From assembly GCA_963743035.1 (NCBI GenBank), contig CAVUOB010000004.1, forward strand, positions 434,001 through 498,000: DNA of 64,000 nucleotides. Reading direction: 5' to 3'. Made by a program: the position numbers and the translations under genes. How positions within the stretch are numbered: position 1 is the stretch's first letter; every line of letters begins with the position of its first letter. Below are positions 16,601-24,787 of this stretch, one piece after another. Source of the DNA: PALSA-911 sp963743035 (lineage in GTDB: Bacteria > Pseudomonadota > Alphaproteobacteria > Acetobacterales > Acetobacteraceae). The notes below the pieces were generated by a model that saw only the letters and a list, made by a program, of their open reading frames with translations, searched no databases and had not been told where the DNA came from.

Positions 16601-16937
16601 CTGGTCGAGCAGCTGGCGCCGCATCTGCCGCGAGTGCGCGCCTGGGTGGCGCTGTGCGACCGCGCCGGGCTGCCGGCGGTTCAAGTCGATTTCCTGCTGT
16701 GCTACGAAGACCTGCTGGCGGCTTCATCGCCGCAATACGACTGGCCGTCCTTCGACGAGAATACCGCCGCCACGCTGCGCTATACCTCCGGCGCCACCGG
16801 TAATCCGAAGGGCGTGCTGTACAGCCACCGGTCCACGGTGCTGCATGACACCGCCACCGGCAAGCTGCTGAAGACCGAGCTCCGGGCGAAATACCACGGC
16901 CACCTGGCCGTGCACGGGTGAGCGGGGCGGAGCCCGC
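16601..16937 (+). pseudogene. Internally deleted duplicate of the acyl-CoA synthetase gene
   Basis: Bases 16601-16847 match 14081-14327 with about ten differences, and 16850-16937 match 15281-15368 with one difference, including the stop codon and the first bases of the downstream spacer. The 953 bases between these blocks in the parent gene are missing. The product would lack the N-terminal third and nearly all of the catalytic core, and the P-loop reads RYTSGATG rather than CYTSGTTG. An open frame remains (from 16466) but has no functional domain. It is the remnant of a duplication, now separated from its parent by the hydrolase gene. Confidence 0.95.
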
Positions 16938-16955
16938 GCCTGTGGGCCGCTTGCG

Positions 16956-17912
16956 TCAGAGCTGTTTTGCGCGATCGCGGCAGGCGCTGGGCAGCAGGCC
17001 ATAGGCCGACTTGAATCTCCGGCCGAAGTGGGTCATGTCGGAAAACCCCCAGCCATAGGCGATCTCGCTGACCGTGCGATGCGCCTGCACCGGGTCTTCC
17101 AGCGCCCGGCGGCAATGGGCAAGTCGTTTCGACTGTATCAGACGCATGATGGACGTCCCCTCCTCGGCAAGCACGCTATTGGCGTAGCGCACGCTGATGC
17201 CGGCGGCGGCGGCCACCGTTGCCGCGTCGAGTTGCGGGTCGGAAATCCGCGCGTCGATGGCGGCGCGCACGCTCAGCAGCGCCAGCGACCGCGCGGACGA
17301 AACGCGCGGACTGCATCTCTCCATGGCCTTGGCGAGGGAGACGGCGACCAGATCAAGCGCCTGATCCCTGACGATCTCCGCGGCTGTCGGAGCCAGCTTG
17401 CCTGCATGGGCCGGCAGCATGGCCAGAAATGCGGATGCCAGGCTGCTTTCCGCATCCATAGGCTTGATCGAACGGACGGTCATGTCTCGTGTCTTGCCCA
17501 GACGCGCCTCCAGCGGCCGCCGCGGCACCTTCAGAACGAGCAGCTCGGAGCCGGACAAAAAATTCCCGGCGTACGGCAACAGGGGATCGAGCAGCGTCAT
17601 GTCGCCCGCTTCCAGGACGAGCCCACGGCTGTTCTGCTCCAATGTCAGCCTCCCCGCGACCTGCCGGCAAATGAAGAGCTCATCGGACATCGCACGCGCG
17701 ACGTGGTGCGACGTGTGCATGACCTTCATTGGCGAATTCCCGAAGAGAACGAGCCGGACGCCGGCCAGGACTTCCGAATGAATTTCGGCTCGAAAACTCT
17801 CTCGACATTCTGGTTGAGAATCGTGATCAACGAGGGTCTTGCAGGCAACGCTGTGCCAATAATCGAATCGATCACGCGCATGGACTTTGTCAGTCAAAAA
17901 TAGGGTCTTCAT
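16956..17912 (-). CDS. AraC-family transcriptional regulator
   Basis: 318 residues. Residues ~1-190 form an AraC-type sensor (DRFDYWHSVACK opening, as in FeaR-like and related activators). The C-terminal ~100 residues contain the two helix-turn-helix units: LDAATVAAAAGISVRYANSV and SEIAYGWGFSDMTHFGRRFK, the latter a near-perfect AraC signature. Translation starts at 17912 next to an AT-rich spacer. Its targets are not known; it lies beside the duplicated-gene/hydrolase segment and shares that segment's less GC-biased composition, so control of the hydrolase or of itself is a reasonable guess. Confidence 0.9.
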   Translation of the reverse strand: MKTLFLTDKVHARDRFDYWHSVACKTLVDHDSQPECRESFRAEIHSEVLAGVRLVLFGNSPMKVMHTSHHVARAMSDELFICRQVAGRLTLEQNSRGLVLEAGDMTLLDPLLPYAGNFLSGSELLVLKVPRRPLEARLGKTRDMTVRSIKPMDAESSLASAFLAMLPAHAGKLAPTAAEIVRDQALDLVAVSLAKAMERCSPRVSSARSLALLSVRAAIDARISDPQLDAATVAAAAGISVRYANSVLAEEGTSIMRLIQSKRLAHCRRALEDPVQAHRTVSEIAYGWGFSDMTHFGRRFKSAYGLLPSACRDRAKQL

Positions 17913-18214
17913 AATACATACTTAGTACCCGGAGAGACGATCATGAGTGCCACGCGGGCCGATTGAAGGACAAATAAAATTGATATATGAGAACGTGATA
18001 TATAATCGGGATATGTCATTTAGTGTTACTTATAGATAGACAAATTAGCGCTATCGGGCTGGCCGCCGCAGGGAGCAGCGCAGCTGCGCCGCGGACAGGA
18101 TCGACCCATCGTCAAACACTGCCATTGCCGGCCGGTCCGGAAGCGAACCGCGCCGGACGCGCTCCCGCGGGGACCCCCGATGCGCCCACTTCTTATGAGT
18201 TCAGGGGAACCTGC
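17913..18214. other. AT-rich spacer between AraC and LOV genes
   Basis: The first ~120 bases (17913-18035) are strikingly AT-rich for this genome and contain TTGATATATGAG and GATATATAATC stretches that could hold promoters for both divergent genes. An open frame from GTG 18023 runs into the LOV gene, but the 64 residues it would add are low-complexity and lack a ribosome site. No gene is called here. Confidence 0.5.
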
Positions 18215-20302
18215 GTGACCGACGACGGCTCCCGGGGTCACCAGCTCGACCTTGCCACGACGGGATCGAGACCCGCCCTTCTCGATTCTCCCGTCCTGCT
18301 TGCCTTCGGCTATCTTGGGGGGGCTCTGCTCTGCCTGTTCCTTGTGGGCCAGCTGCTGCATGCGGTCTTTCGTTTTCCTTACGTCATTCTCTCCGGCGGC
18401 ACCGGGGCGATCTACCTGATGGCCGTCATCGTGGTGCTCGGCACGAGCCTGCTGGTCTTCGGCCTTTCGAGGCACCTCGCCCTCGCCAGGAGGACGATTG
18501 CTTCGAGAACCGCCGAGCGGGACATTGCCATGGCTGGCATTGCCATTGCGGCGGATGGCATCCTGGTAGCGGACATCGCCAAACCGGGTGCGGCGATCAT
18601 CTACGCCAACCCCGCGTTCGAGGAGATCACCGGATACTCGGGGGCCGAGGTAAAGGGCAAGAACTGCCGCTATCTGCAGGGCAGCGACCGCCTGCAGCCG
18701 GAGATCGCCGAGGTCCGGCATGCGATCGAGCGCGGCGAGCCGGTCAACGTCACGCTGCGCAATTACCGCAAGGATGGCGGGATGTTCTGGAACCAGCTGC
18801 GTCTGGCACCGGTCCGGGACGAACTCGGCGTGGCGACGCATTATGTCGGCGTCATTCGCGATGTCACGATGGTAAGGGAGGCCGCATCCAGGCTGCAATA
18901 CGTCACCGACATCGACCGGCTCACATCCATCGCCAATCGTTACCGCTTCCACGATCGGGTCGAAGAATTGATCAAGGACAGCGGCGCGCCCTGCGTGCTG
19001 GTCATCAAGGCCGATATCGCGCGGTTTCACGAGATCAACACCAGCTTCGGCTACCAAACGGGTGATGCACTGCTGATCGATATCGCCGCGCGGTTGAGCA
19101 GGCAGTCGGACCTTCTGGTGGGACGGCTCGCCGCAGACGAGTTCGGCATCGCGGTTGAACTCGCCTCTCCCCACGAGGTCGAGGCGATCATTGCACGCGT
19201 GCACAATACATTGGCGGGTCGCTTCGTGCTGCCGGGGGCCGTGCTGGAGGTGCGGTTCGCAATCGGCTTCGCGCTCGGCCAGGCCGGCGACGATGCCCTG
19301 ACCCTGCTACGGCACGCCGCCGTCGCGCTGCATGAATCGAAGCGGACCGGGCTTCTGGCGCCCACGCGCTACGACAGCCAATTCGATATCCGTCTGCGCA
19401 ACCGGGCCAGGTTGACCAGCGAGCTTCAGCAGGCCTCGATCGAGGGCAATTTCGTATTGCACTACCAGCCCAAGGTGGCGATGGAGACCGGCCACATCAT
19501 CGGCGCGGAGGCGCTGATCCGCTGGGTGCATCCGGTGTTCGGGCTGCAGCCCCCCGACCTGTTCATCCCGCTGGCGGAGGAGAGCGGGCTCATTCTCGAC
19601 ATGGGCACCTGGGCGCTCCGCAAGGCGCTGTCCTTCGCCTGCCAGATGAACAAGGACCGGGCATCCCCCCTGTCCCTGGCGGTGAACGTGTCGCTGGCGC
19701 AGTTCTTCCATCGCGACATTGTGCCGCTGATCGAGGCAATGCTGGAGGAGACCGGCGCCGACCCGCGCTGGATCACGCTGGAACTGACCGAGAGCCTGTT
19801 CGCCGAAAGCTCGCCGGAACTGATCTCGGTGTTCCACCGCCTGAGCCAGGTGGGCATCGGGCTGTCCATCGACGATTTCGGCACGGGATATTCCTCCCTG
19901 CGCTATCTGGAAAAGTTTCCGGTGTCCGAGATCAAGATCGACAAGTCCTTCGTGACGGACCTGCAGGAGAGCCGGTTCAAGCGCGTCATCGTCGAGGGCA
20001 TCGTCAAGATCGGACGCGAGCTGAACATCGCCGTGACCGGCGAAGGCGTGGAGACCGCCGCCGAGGCCCGGATGCTGCGGGATCTGGGCTGTCCCTACGG
20101 CCAAGGCTATTTCTTCAGCAGGCCACTGCCGGAAGAGGAATTTCTGGATCTGCTGCGAACGGGTGGCGCACTTGTCGGCACGAGCCATGCCCCAGCTCCG
20201 GGAAGCCTATTTCGACGGCAACCGTTCGCCGGCCACGCGGCGCTGGTCCTGGGTGCGGACCAGGGAATAGACGATCCCGAGCGCCAGGATCGCGGCCGAT
20301 AA
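18215..20302 (+). CDS. Membrane LOV-GGDEF-EAL protein: probable blue-light-regulated c-di-GMP phosphodiesterase
   Basis: 695 residues from GTG 18215, which has AGGGGAA six bases upstream; GTG 18023 is an alternative. Two membrane helices lie at about 27-51 and 61-85. A LOV domain (103-220) has the flavin-adduct motif GKNCRYLQG with Cys151, and NYRKDGGMFWN for flavin contacts. The GGDEF domain (~232-385) is degenerate: the signature is AADEF at 306-310, so cyclase activity is unlikely. The EAL domain (~400-650) is intact, with GAEALIRW (EAL 432-434), NVSLAQF, ELTE, DDFGTGYSSL, EIKIDKSF and GEGVET. This predicts light- or redox-controlled c-di-GMP breakdown at the inner membrane. The last ~32 codons overlap the convergent PsiE gene. 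Confidence 0.93.
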   Translation: MTDDGSRGHQLDLATTGSRPALLDSPVLLAFGYLGGALLCLFLVGQLLHAVFRFPYVILSGGTGAIYLMAVIVVLGTSLLVFGLSRHLALARRTIASRTAERDIAMAGIAIAADGILVADIAKPGAAIIYANPAFEEITGYSGAEVKGKNCRYLQGSDRLQPEIAEVRHAIERGEPVNVTLRNYRKDGGMFWNQLRLAPVRDELGVATHYVGVIRDVTMVREAASRLQYVTDIDRLTSIANRYRFHDRVEELIKDSGAPCVLVIKADIARFHEINTSFGYQTGDALLIDIAARLSRQSDLLVGRLAADEFGIAVELASPHEVEAIIARVHNTLAGRFVLPGAVLEVRFAIGFALGQAGDDALTLLRHAAVALHESKRTGLLAPTRYDSQFDIRLRNRARLTSELQQASIEGNFVLHYQPKVAMETGHIIGAEALIRWVHPVFGLQPPDLFIPLAEESGLILDMGTWALRKALSFACQMNKDRASPLSLAVNVSLAQFFHRDIVPLIEAMLEETGADPRWITLELTESLFAESSPELISVFHRLSQVGIGLSIDDFGTGYSSLRYLEKFPVSEIKIDKSFVTDLQESRFKRVIVEGIVKIGRELNIAVTGEGVETAAEARMLRDLGCPYGQGYFFSRPLPEEEFLDLLRTGGALVGTSHAPAPGSLFRRQPFAGHAALVLGADQGIDDPERQDRGR

Positions 20303-20692
20303 CCCGAACAACTCTGCCGGAGGCGCTTCTGCCAGATCCAGGATGATGAACTTGCGGATCATGGCGAGCATGGCAATCAGGATGACGGACCGCACGCGCA
20401 CCACGCTTTCCTGACGGGCGAGTACGATCAGCATCGAATGCTTGAACTCGAGCGCGATGAGTACGGTGAAGATCATTCCGAAGACCGCCTGGAAGGCCGC
20501 CTGGTTCGCGGGATGGATCTCGTTGTTGACGACCAACTGCAGCACGACCCAGGCCAGGTGCCATGTCGCCGAAGCGACCACGACCATGATCAACATCGTC
20601 AGAACGAGGATGATCGCGTGCTCGAACATCTCGTAAAGCGTCAGACCGCCGAAGGTCGCCCGGAGCGCGCGCAGGTGGTCGGTAAGTCCCAT
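20207..20692 (-). CDS. PsiE-family (phosphate-starvation-inducible) membrane protein
   Basis: 161 residues with four hydrophobic helices (about 24-45, 52-72, 85-110 and 125-145). The pattern of short loops, the EFKHSMLIVLARQES segment and RSVILIAMLAMIRKFIILDL match the PsiE family. The function of PsiE is not established even in E. coli. The gene is convergent with the LOV-GGDEF-EAL gene and shares 96 bases with its 3' end. The ATG at 20692 is followed by a soluble start (MGLTDHLRALRATFGG). No Pho box was recognised by eye upstream. Confidence 0.8.
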   Translation of the reverse strand: MGLTDHLRALRATFGGLTLYEMFEHAIILVLTMLIMVVVASATWHLAWVVLQLVVNNEIHPANQAAFQAVFGMIFTVLIALEFKHSMLIVLARQESVVRVRSVILIAMLAMIRKFIILDLAEAPPAELFGLSAAILALGIVYSLVRTQDQRRVAGERLPSK

Positions 20693-20893
20693 CGGCGATG
20701 AACTCCTTCCGGGCCCGGCGCTGTCAGGCCGCCATCCGGTCGTTCGCTACTTTAGCGCCGCTGGGTCCGGGAAATTCGTAGCACAATCCTCGGTCTTGGA
20801 CATAGCTGATCGCCCTCCGCCGCCTTGGCAGTGCGGCGGGCAGCCAACGCCCAGGTGATGGCGACGGGGCTTACGCCCCCACCCGGCCCCGGT

Positions 20894-22033
20894 TCACGCC
20901 AGCAATGGCCGGGCGGCGGCGATTTCGGACGGGGCCAGGCCCCAGGAGGCCAGCACGGCGGGGGCATCGTCGCTGCCCGGGGCGTCCGGCGGCAGCGGGG
21001 TGGCGAGCGCGGTGCGGGAGAACCGGGGGGCCGGGCCGGGCTGGGTGATGCCGTCGAGCTCGATGAAGGTGCCGCGCGCGACATTGTGCGGGTGGCGCGG
21101 CGCTTCTTCCACCGACAGCACCGGGGCGAAGCAGGTATCGGTGCCTTCCAGCAGCTTCACCCATTCATCGCGGGTCCTGCCCTTGAAGATGGCGGTGAAT
21201 TTCTCCCGCGCGATGTGCCAGTTGGCGCGGTCCAGCTGCGGCGGCAGGGATTGCGGGTCGATCGCCAGGCGCTGCAGAAGTTCCGCATGGAACTTCCCCT
21301 CGATGCAAGCGATGGAGACGTATTTGCCGTCGGCGCATTCATAGACGTCGTAGAAATACGCCCCCGAATCCAGCATGTTGCCGCCGCGCCCGCCGTTCGA
21401 CAGGCCGGCCGCGTGCATGCCGTAGGCGGCGGTCATCAGCGACGAGGCGCCGTCCACCATGGCGGCGTCGACCACCTGGCCGCGGCCGGAGGTCTTGCAT
21501 TCGATGATCGCGGCCAGCATGCCCATGGCCAGGTACAGCGCGCCGCCGCCGAAATCACCGACCAGATTGAGCGGCGGGGTGGGCGGGCCGTCCTTGCGGC
21601 CGATGCTGTCCAGCACGCCGGTGAGCGCGATGTAGTTCAGGTCATGCCCGGCGGCCTGGGCCATCGGCCCTTCCTGGCCCCAGCCGGTCATGCGGCCGAA
21701 CACCAGCCGCGGATTGCGCGCCAGGCAGACATCCGGGCCGAGGCCGAGACGCTCCATCACGCCGGGGCGGAAGCCTTCCACCAGCCCATCCGCCTTGGCG
21801 ATCAGGTCGAGCGCGAAGGCCACCGCTTCCGGCTGCTTCAGATCCAGGCGCAGGACCTTGCGGTTGCGCCGCAGCAGGTCGTAGCGCGGCGGGCGTTTGG
21901 TGCCGAGATCGGCGGGTTCGGCGCGGTCGATCCGCAGCACCTCCGCGCCCATGTCGGCCAATAGCATCGCGCACATCGGCCCTGGTCCGATGCCGGCGAA
22001 TTCGATGATTTTCAAGCCTGATAAGGGTCCCAT
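20894..22033 (-). CDS. CaiB/BaiF-family enzyme, alpha-methylacyl-CoA racemase-like
   Basis: 379 residues. The opening GLKIIEFAGIGPGPMCAMLL with DMGAEVLRIDR is the signature of 2-methylacyl-CoA racemases in the class III CoA-transferase fold. The racemase catalytic residues appear as AGHDLNYIA (His, about 126-128) and GDFGGGALYLA (Asp, about 158). These enzymes invert the 2-methyl stereocentre so branched acyl-CoAs can enter beta-oxidation. It stands alone on the minus strand, divergent from the M23-like gene. The ATG at 22033 is the only sensible start. Class III transferase activity cannot be fully excluded, but racemase is the better fit. Confidence 0.87.
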   Translation of the reverse strand: MGPLSGLKIIEFAGIGPGPMCAMLLADMGAEVLRIDRAEPADLGTKRPPRYDLLRRNRKVLRLDLKQPEAVAFALDLIAKADGLVEGFRPGVMERLGLGPDVCLARNPRLVFGRMTGWGQEGPMAQAAGHDLNYIALTGVLDSIGRKDGPPTPPLNLVGDFGGGALYLAMGMLAAIIECKTSGRGQVVDAAMVDGASSLMTAAYGMHAAGLSNGGRGGNMLDSGAYFYDVYECADGKYVSIACIEGKFHAELLQRLAIDPQSLPPQLDRANWHIAREKFTAIFKGRTRDEWVKLLEGTDTCFAPVLSVEEAPRHPHNVARGTFIELDGITQPGPAPRFSRTALATPLPPDAPGSDDAPAVLASWGLAPSEIAAARPLLA

Positions 22034-22150
22034 GGGCGCGAGCCTAATGCGGCTTCCGGGGGGCGCGCAATCCGTCGGGTTTCCTGCTAACCAGAGGCGT
22101 TGCTACACGGAGATGGCGGTCCGCCGGTGCCTTCGATCATTCCACGCCCC

Positions 22151-22651
22151 ATGCGGATATTCGCGCTGCTGGCGCTGCTGTGCGGGGCCGCGCCCGATGC
22201 GCTGGCGCTGCCCGGGCCGGCCGGGCTTTCGCTGCCGGTCTCGCCCACCTGCGTCACCTCGCCGTTCGGTCCGCGCCGGCGGATCGGGCCGAATGCGTCG
22301 GGGTTTCACAAGGGCGTCGATCTCGCCGCGCCCGCCGGCGGCGCCATCCGCGCCGCGGCGGACGGCCAGGTGATCGCGGTGCACAAGCGCGGCCCGGGCG
22401 GGCTGGAGATCCTGATCCAGCACGGCGACGCCAAGGCGGGCGGTTACATCACGCTGTATTCCCACCTTGGCAGCCTGGTGCCGGCCATCGCCGAGGGCAA
22501 GCGCCAGGTGGCCGCCGGCGAAAAGATCGCCGTCGTCGGGCGCACCGGCGTCACCTACGGCACCCATCTGTATTTCGGCCTGCTGCTGAACGGCCGGGCG
22601 ATCGATCCCGAGCCGTTCCTGCCGGTCAAGCGCTGCGGGGTATCCGGCTAA
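22151..22651 (+). CDS. Secreted M23/LytM-like protein with altered metal site
   Basis: 166 residues from ATG 22151, which starts a signal peptide (MRIFALLALLCGAAPDALA). An upstream in-frame ATG at 22100 would add 17 non-hydrophobic residues. The LytM core is present: SPFGPRR, then GFHKGVDLAAP (His53, Asp57), YSHLG (His105) and GTHLYFGLLLNG. In active M23 endopeptidases the last motif is HxH and its second His binds zinc; here it is His139-Leu-Tyr141. The protein may therefore be an inactive or altered peptidoglycan-binding member, like the non-catalytic LytM regulators. Its stop overlaps the stop of the convergent SDR gene by four bases. Confidence 0.85.
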   Translation: MRIFALLALLCGAAPDALALPGPAGLSLPVSPTCVTSPFGPRRRIGPNASGFHKGVDLAAPAGGAIRAAADGQVIAVHKRGPGGLEILIQHGDAKAGGYITLYSHLGSLVPAIAEGKRQVAAGEKIAVVGRTGVTYGTHLYFGLLLNGRAIDPEPFLPVKRCGVSG

Positions 22652-23400
22652 ACGGCCAGATACCCGCCATCGACATAGAGTTCCGCGCCGGTGATGTAGG
22701 ACGCCTCGTCGGAGGCCAGGAACAGGATGGCGTTGGCCACCTCGTCGGCCTCGCCGGAGCGGCCGAGCGGCACCGCCTTCAGCATCTTGGCGCGGAATTC
22801 CGGATCGGCGGTGGCGCCGGAGGTGCGCATCGGCGGCATCAGGCCAGGGTGGATGGAGTTCACCCGGATCCTGTCCAGCCCGAACTGCACCGCGGCGGAT
22901 TTCGTCAGCGTGCGCACCGCGCCCTTGGAGGCGTTGTAGCCGACATGGATCCGGTTCTGCCCGACCACGCCGGAGATCGAGGACAGGTTGACGATGGACC
23001 CGCCGCCGGCGGCCTTCATCGCCGGCACCGCGAACTTCACGCCCAGGAACGTGCCGCGCCCGTTCACTTCCATCAGCCGGTCCCACATCATCGTGTCCAG
23101 CGTGTCTTCCACCGCGCTGCCGCTGATGCCGGCGTTGTTCACGAGGATGTCCAGCCTGCCGAACTTCGCCACCGTGGCATCGACCACGGCTTTCCAGTTC
23201 GCCTCGTCGGTCACGTCCAGCTTCATGAACTCGGCCGCGCCGTTGGCGGTGACGATCTGCTGCGCCACGGCGCGGCCCTCGTCCTCCAGCATGTCGGCGA
23301 CGACCACCTTGGCGCCCTCGCGCGCGAAGCGCCGCGCGGTGGCAGCCCCCATGCCGGACGCCGCGCCGGTGACGATCGCCACCTTTCCTTCAAGCCGCAT
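22648..23400 (-). CDS. Short-chain dehydrogenase/reductase (SDR)
   Basis: 250 residues, classical SDR length. The cofactor loop is TGAASGMGAA (residues ~11-20), NNAGIS stabilises the central sheet, and the catalytic set is Ser in NLSSISG, then Tyr and Lys in YNASKGA. The C-terminal SYITGAELYVDGGYLAV is typical of the 3-alpha/beta-hydroxysteroid and cyclohexanol dehydrogenase-like group. Start at 23400 because GGGAGG lies eight bases upstream. The substrate cannot be assigned. It is divergent from the luciferase-like gene with a 142-base spacer that contains a tandem repeat and a long palindrome. Confidence 0.88.
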   Translation of the reverse strand: MRLEGKVAIVTGAASGMGAATARRFAREGAKVVVADMLEDEGRAVAQQIVTANGAAEFMKLDVTDEANWKAVVDATVAKFGRLDILVNNAGISGSAVEDTLDTMMWDRLMEVNGRGTFLGVKFAVPAMKAAGGGSIVNLSSISGVVGQNRIHVGYNASKGAVRTLTKSAAVQFGLDRIRVNSIHPGLMPPMRTSGATADPEFRAKMLKAVPLGRSGEADEVANAILFLASDEASYITGAELYVDGGYLAV

Positions 23401-23412
23401 TGGTATTTCCTC

Positions 23413-23508
23413 CCTTGTCGAAATCCGGCCTTGTCTAAATCCGGGCCTGGAGGCTGCCATGTCCGCGCACCCTTGGCTACGCCGCCGGGACAATGCAGCA
23501 TGGCAGCC
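23413..23508. promoter_or_regulatory. Tandem repeat and palindrome in a divergent promoter region
   Basis: Two adjacent 16-base copies, CCTTGTCGAAATCCGG and CCTTGTCTAAATCCGG, occupy 23413-23444. A perfect 10-bp inverted repeat follows: GGCTGCCATG at 23452-23461 and CATGGCAGCC at 23499-23508, 37 bases apart. Both lie between the divergent SDR and luciferase-like genes and could be operators for a shared regulator. No regulator gene is adjacent. Confidence 0.35.
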
Positions 23509-23542
23509 AGAAGACTTCCGACAAGACACAGAGGACACGCAC

Positions 23543-24733
23543 ATGGCCCATCGCGGCATGACATTCGGCATCTTCCTGGCCCCGTTCCACCGCGTCGGCG
23601 AGAACCCCACACTGGCGCTGGCGCGCGACGCGGAGCTGATCCAGTGGCTGGATTACCTCGGCTATGACGAGGCCTGGATCGGCGAGCATCATTCCGCCGG
23701 CTGGGAGCTGATCGCGCTTCCGGAGCTGGTCATCGCCCAGGTCGCCGAGCGGACCAAGAACATCAAGCTCGGGACCGGCGTCACCAGCCTGCCCTATCAC
23801 CACCCGCTGCTGGTGGCGCAGCGTTTCGTCCAGCTCGACCACATGACCCGCGGGCGCGTCATGCTCGGCTGCGGGCCCGGCGCGCTGCCGTCGGATGCGT
23901 ATATGCTGGGCATCGAGCCGGTTACCCAGCGCCGGCGCATGGAGGAATCGCTCGACGCGATCATGCGGCTGCTGGCCTGCGAGGAGCCGGTCAGCATGAA
24001 GACCGACTGGTTCGAGATGCGCGAGGCGCGGCTGCACCTGGCGCCCTATTCGGACCCGTGCTTCGACATCGCGGTGGCCAGCACCATCACCCCGTTCGGC
24101 ATGATGGCGGCCGGCAAGCATGGCCTGGGCGTGCTGTCGATCGGCGCCGGCCTGCCGGGCGGGCCGGAAGCCATGGCCAAGCAATGGGCCATCGCGGAGG
24201 AGACCGCCGCCGCCAACGGCAAGACCATGAGCCGGAAGAAATGGCGCATCGTGGTGAACGCCCACGTCGCCGAGGACGACGAGCAGGCGCTGCGCGAGGT
24301 GCAGGCCGGCGAGCGGATGGAGACCGTGAGCTATTTCGAGGACACCCTGGGCCGCCCGCCCGGCCGGTCCGACGATCCGCTGCGCGACGGCGTGAAGCAG
24401 GGCACCACGCTGGTCGGCTCCCCCGACACCGTCGCCGCCGGGATCGAGCGGCTGCTGGGCTACAGCCAGGGCGGTTTCGGCGGGCTGCTGTTCCGCGCCC
24501 ATGAATGGGCCAACCGCGAGCAGACGATGCGCAGCTACGAGCTGTTCGCCCGCCACGTGATGCCGCGCTTCCAGCACTCGACCACGACGACCGTCGGCTC
24601 GCGCGAATGGGTGAAGGCCAACCGCAAGACGGTGCTCGGCGGCAATGTGGAGGCGGTGCGCCGCGCGTTCACCGATGCGGGGCGCGAGGTGCCGGAGGAG
24701 TTCAGGTCCCGCACGGTGGGGGTGGTGGAGTAG
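23543..24733 (+). CDS. Luciferase-like (LLM) flavin-dependent monooxygenase
   Basis: 396 residues from the ATG at 23543 (GAGGACACGCAC upstream). The TIM-barrel LLM pattern is clear: TFGIFLAPFHRVGENPT, DEAWIGEHHSAGWE, the strand LGTGVTSLPYHHPLLVAQR, GRVMLGCGPGALPSDA, and late TTLVGSPDTVAAGIERL. Such enzymes use FMNH2 or a bound flavin from a partner reductase to oxygenate substrates; limonene monooxygenase and bacterial luciferase are relatives. A partner reductase is not adjacent. Substrate unknown. The gene ends at a hairpin terminator facing the korB gene. Confidence 0.88.
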   Translation: MAHRGMTFGIFLAPFHRVGENPTLALARDAELIQWLDYLGYDEAWIGEHHSAGWELIALPELVIAQVAERTKNIKLGTGVTSLPYHHPLLVAQRFVQLDHMTRGRVMLGCGPGALPSDAYMLGIEPVTQRRRMEESLDAIMRLLACEEPVSMKTDWFEMREARLHLAPYSDPCFDIAVASTITPFGMMAAGKHGLGVLSIGAGLPGGPEAMAKQWAIAEETAAANGKTMSRKKWRIVVNAHVAEDDEQALREVQAGERMETVSYFEDTLGRPPGRSDDPLRDGVKQGTTLVGSPDTVAAGIERLLGYSQGGFGGLLFRAHEWANREQTMRSYELFARHVMPRFQHSTTTTVGSREWVKANRKTVLGGNVEAVRRAFTDAGREVPEEFRSRTVGVVE

Positions 24734-24746
24734 GCCGGCGGCGATT

Positions 24747-24772
24747 GGCGGAAGACGCTACGCTCTTCCGCC
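24747..24772. terminator. 9-bp hairpin between convergent genes
   Basis: GGCGGAAGA and TCTTCCGCC flank an eight-base loop. The hairpin lies 13 bases after the LLM stop and 15 bases before the korB stop, so it may terminate both. No clear T-run. Confidence 0.5.
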
Positions 24773-24787
24773 CTACGCTACGCTGTC

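Noticed and set aside
16466..16921. Functional small acyl-CoA synthetase
   Set aside because: It joins two distant pieces of the parent gene, lacks most catalytic residues and has an altered P-loop.
18215..20302. Active diguanylate cyclase
   Set aside because: The GGDEF site is AADEF; the first glycine pair needed for GTP binding is lost. EAL activity is more likely.
23413..23444. CRISPR-like short tandem repeats
   Set aside because: Only two abutting copies with no spacer between.
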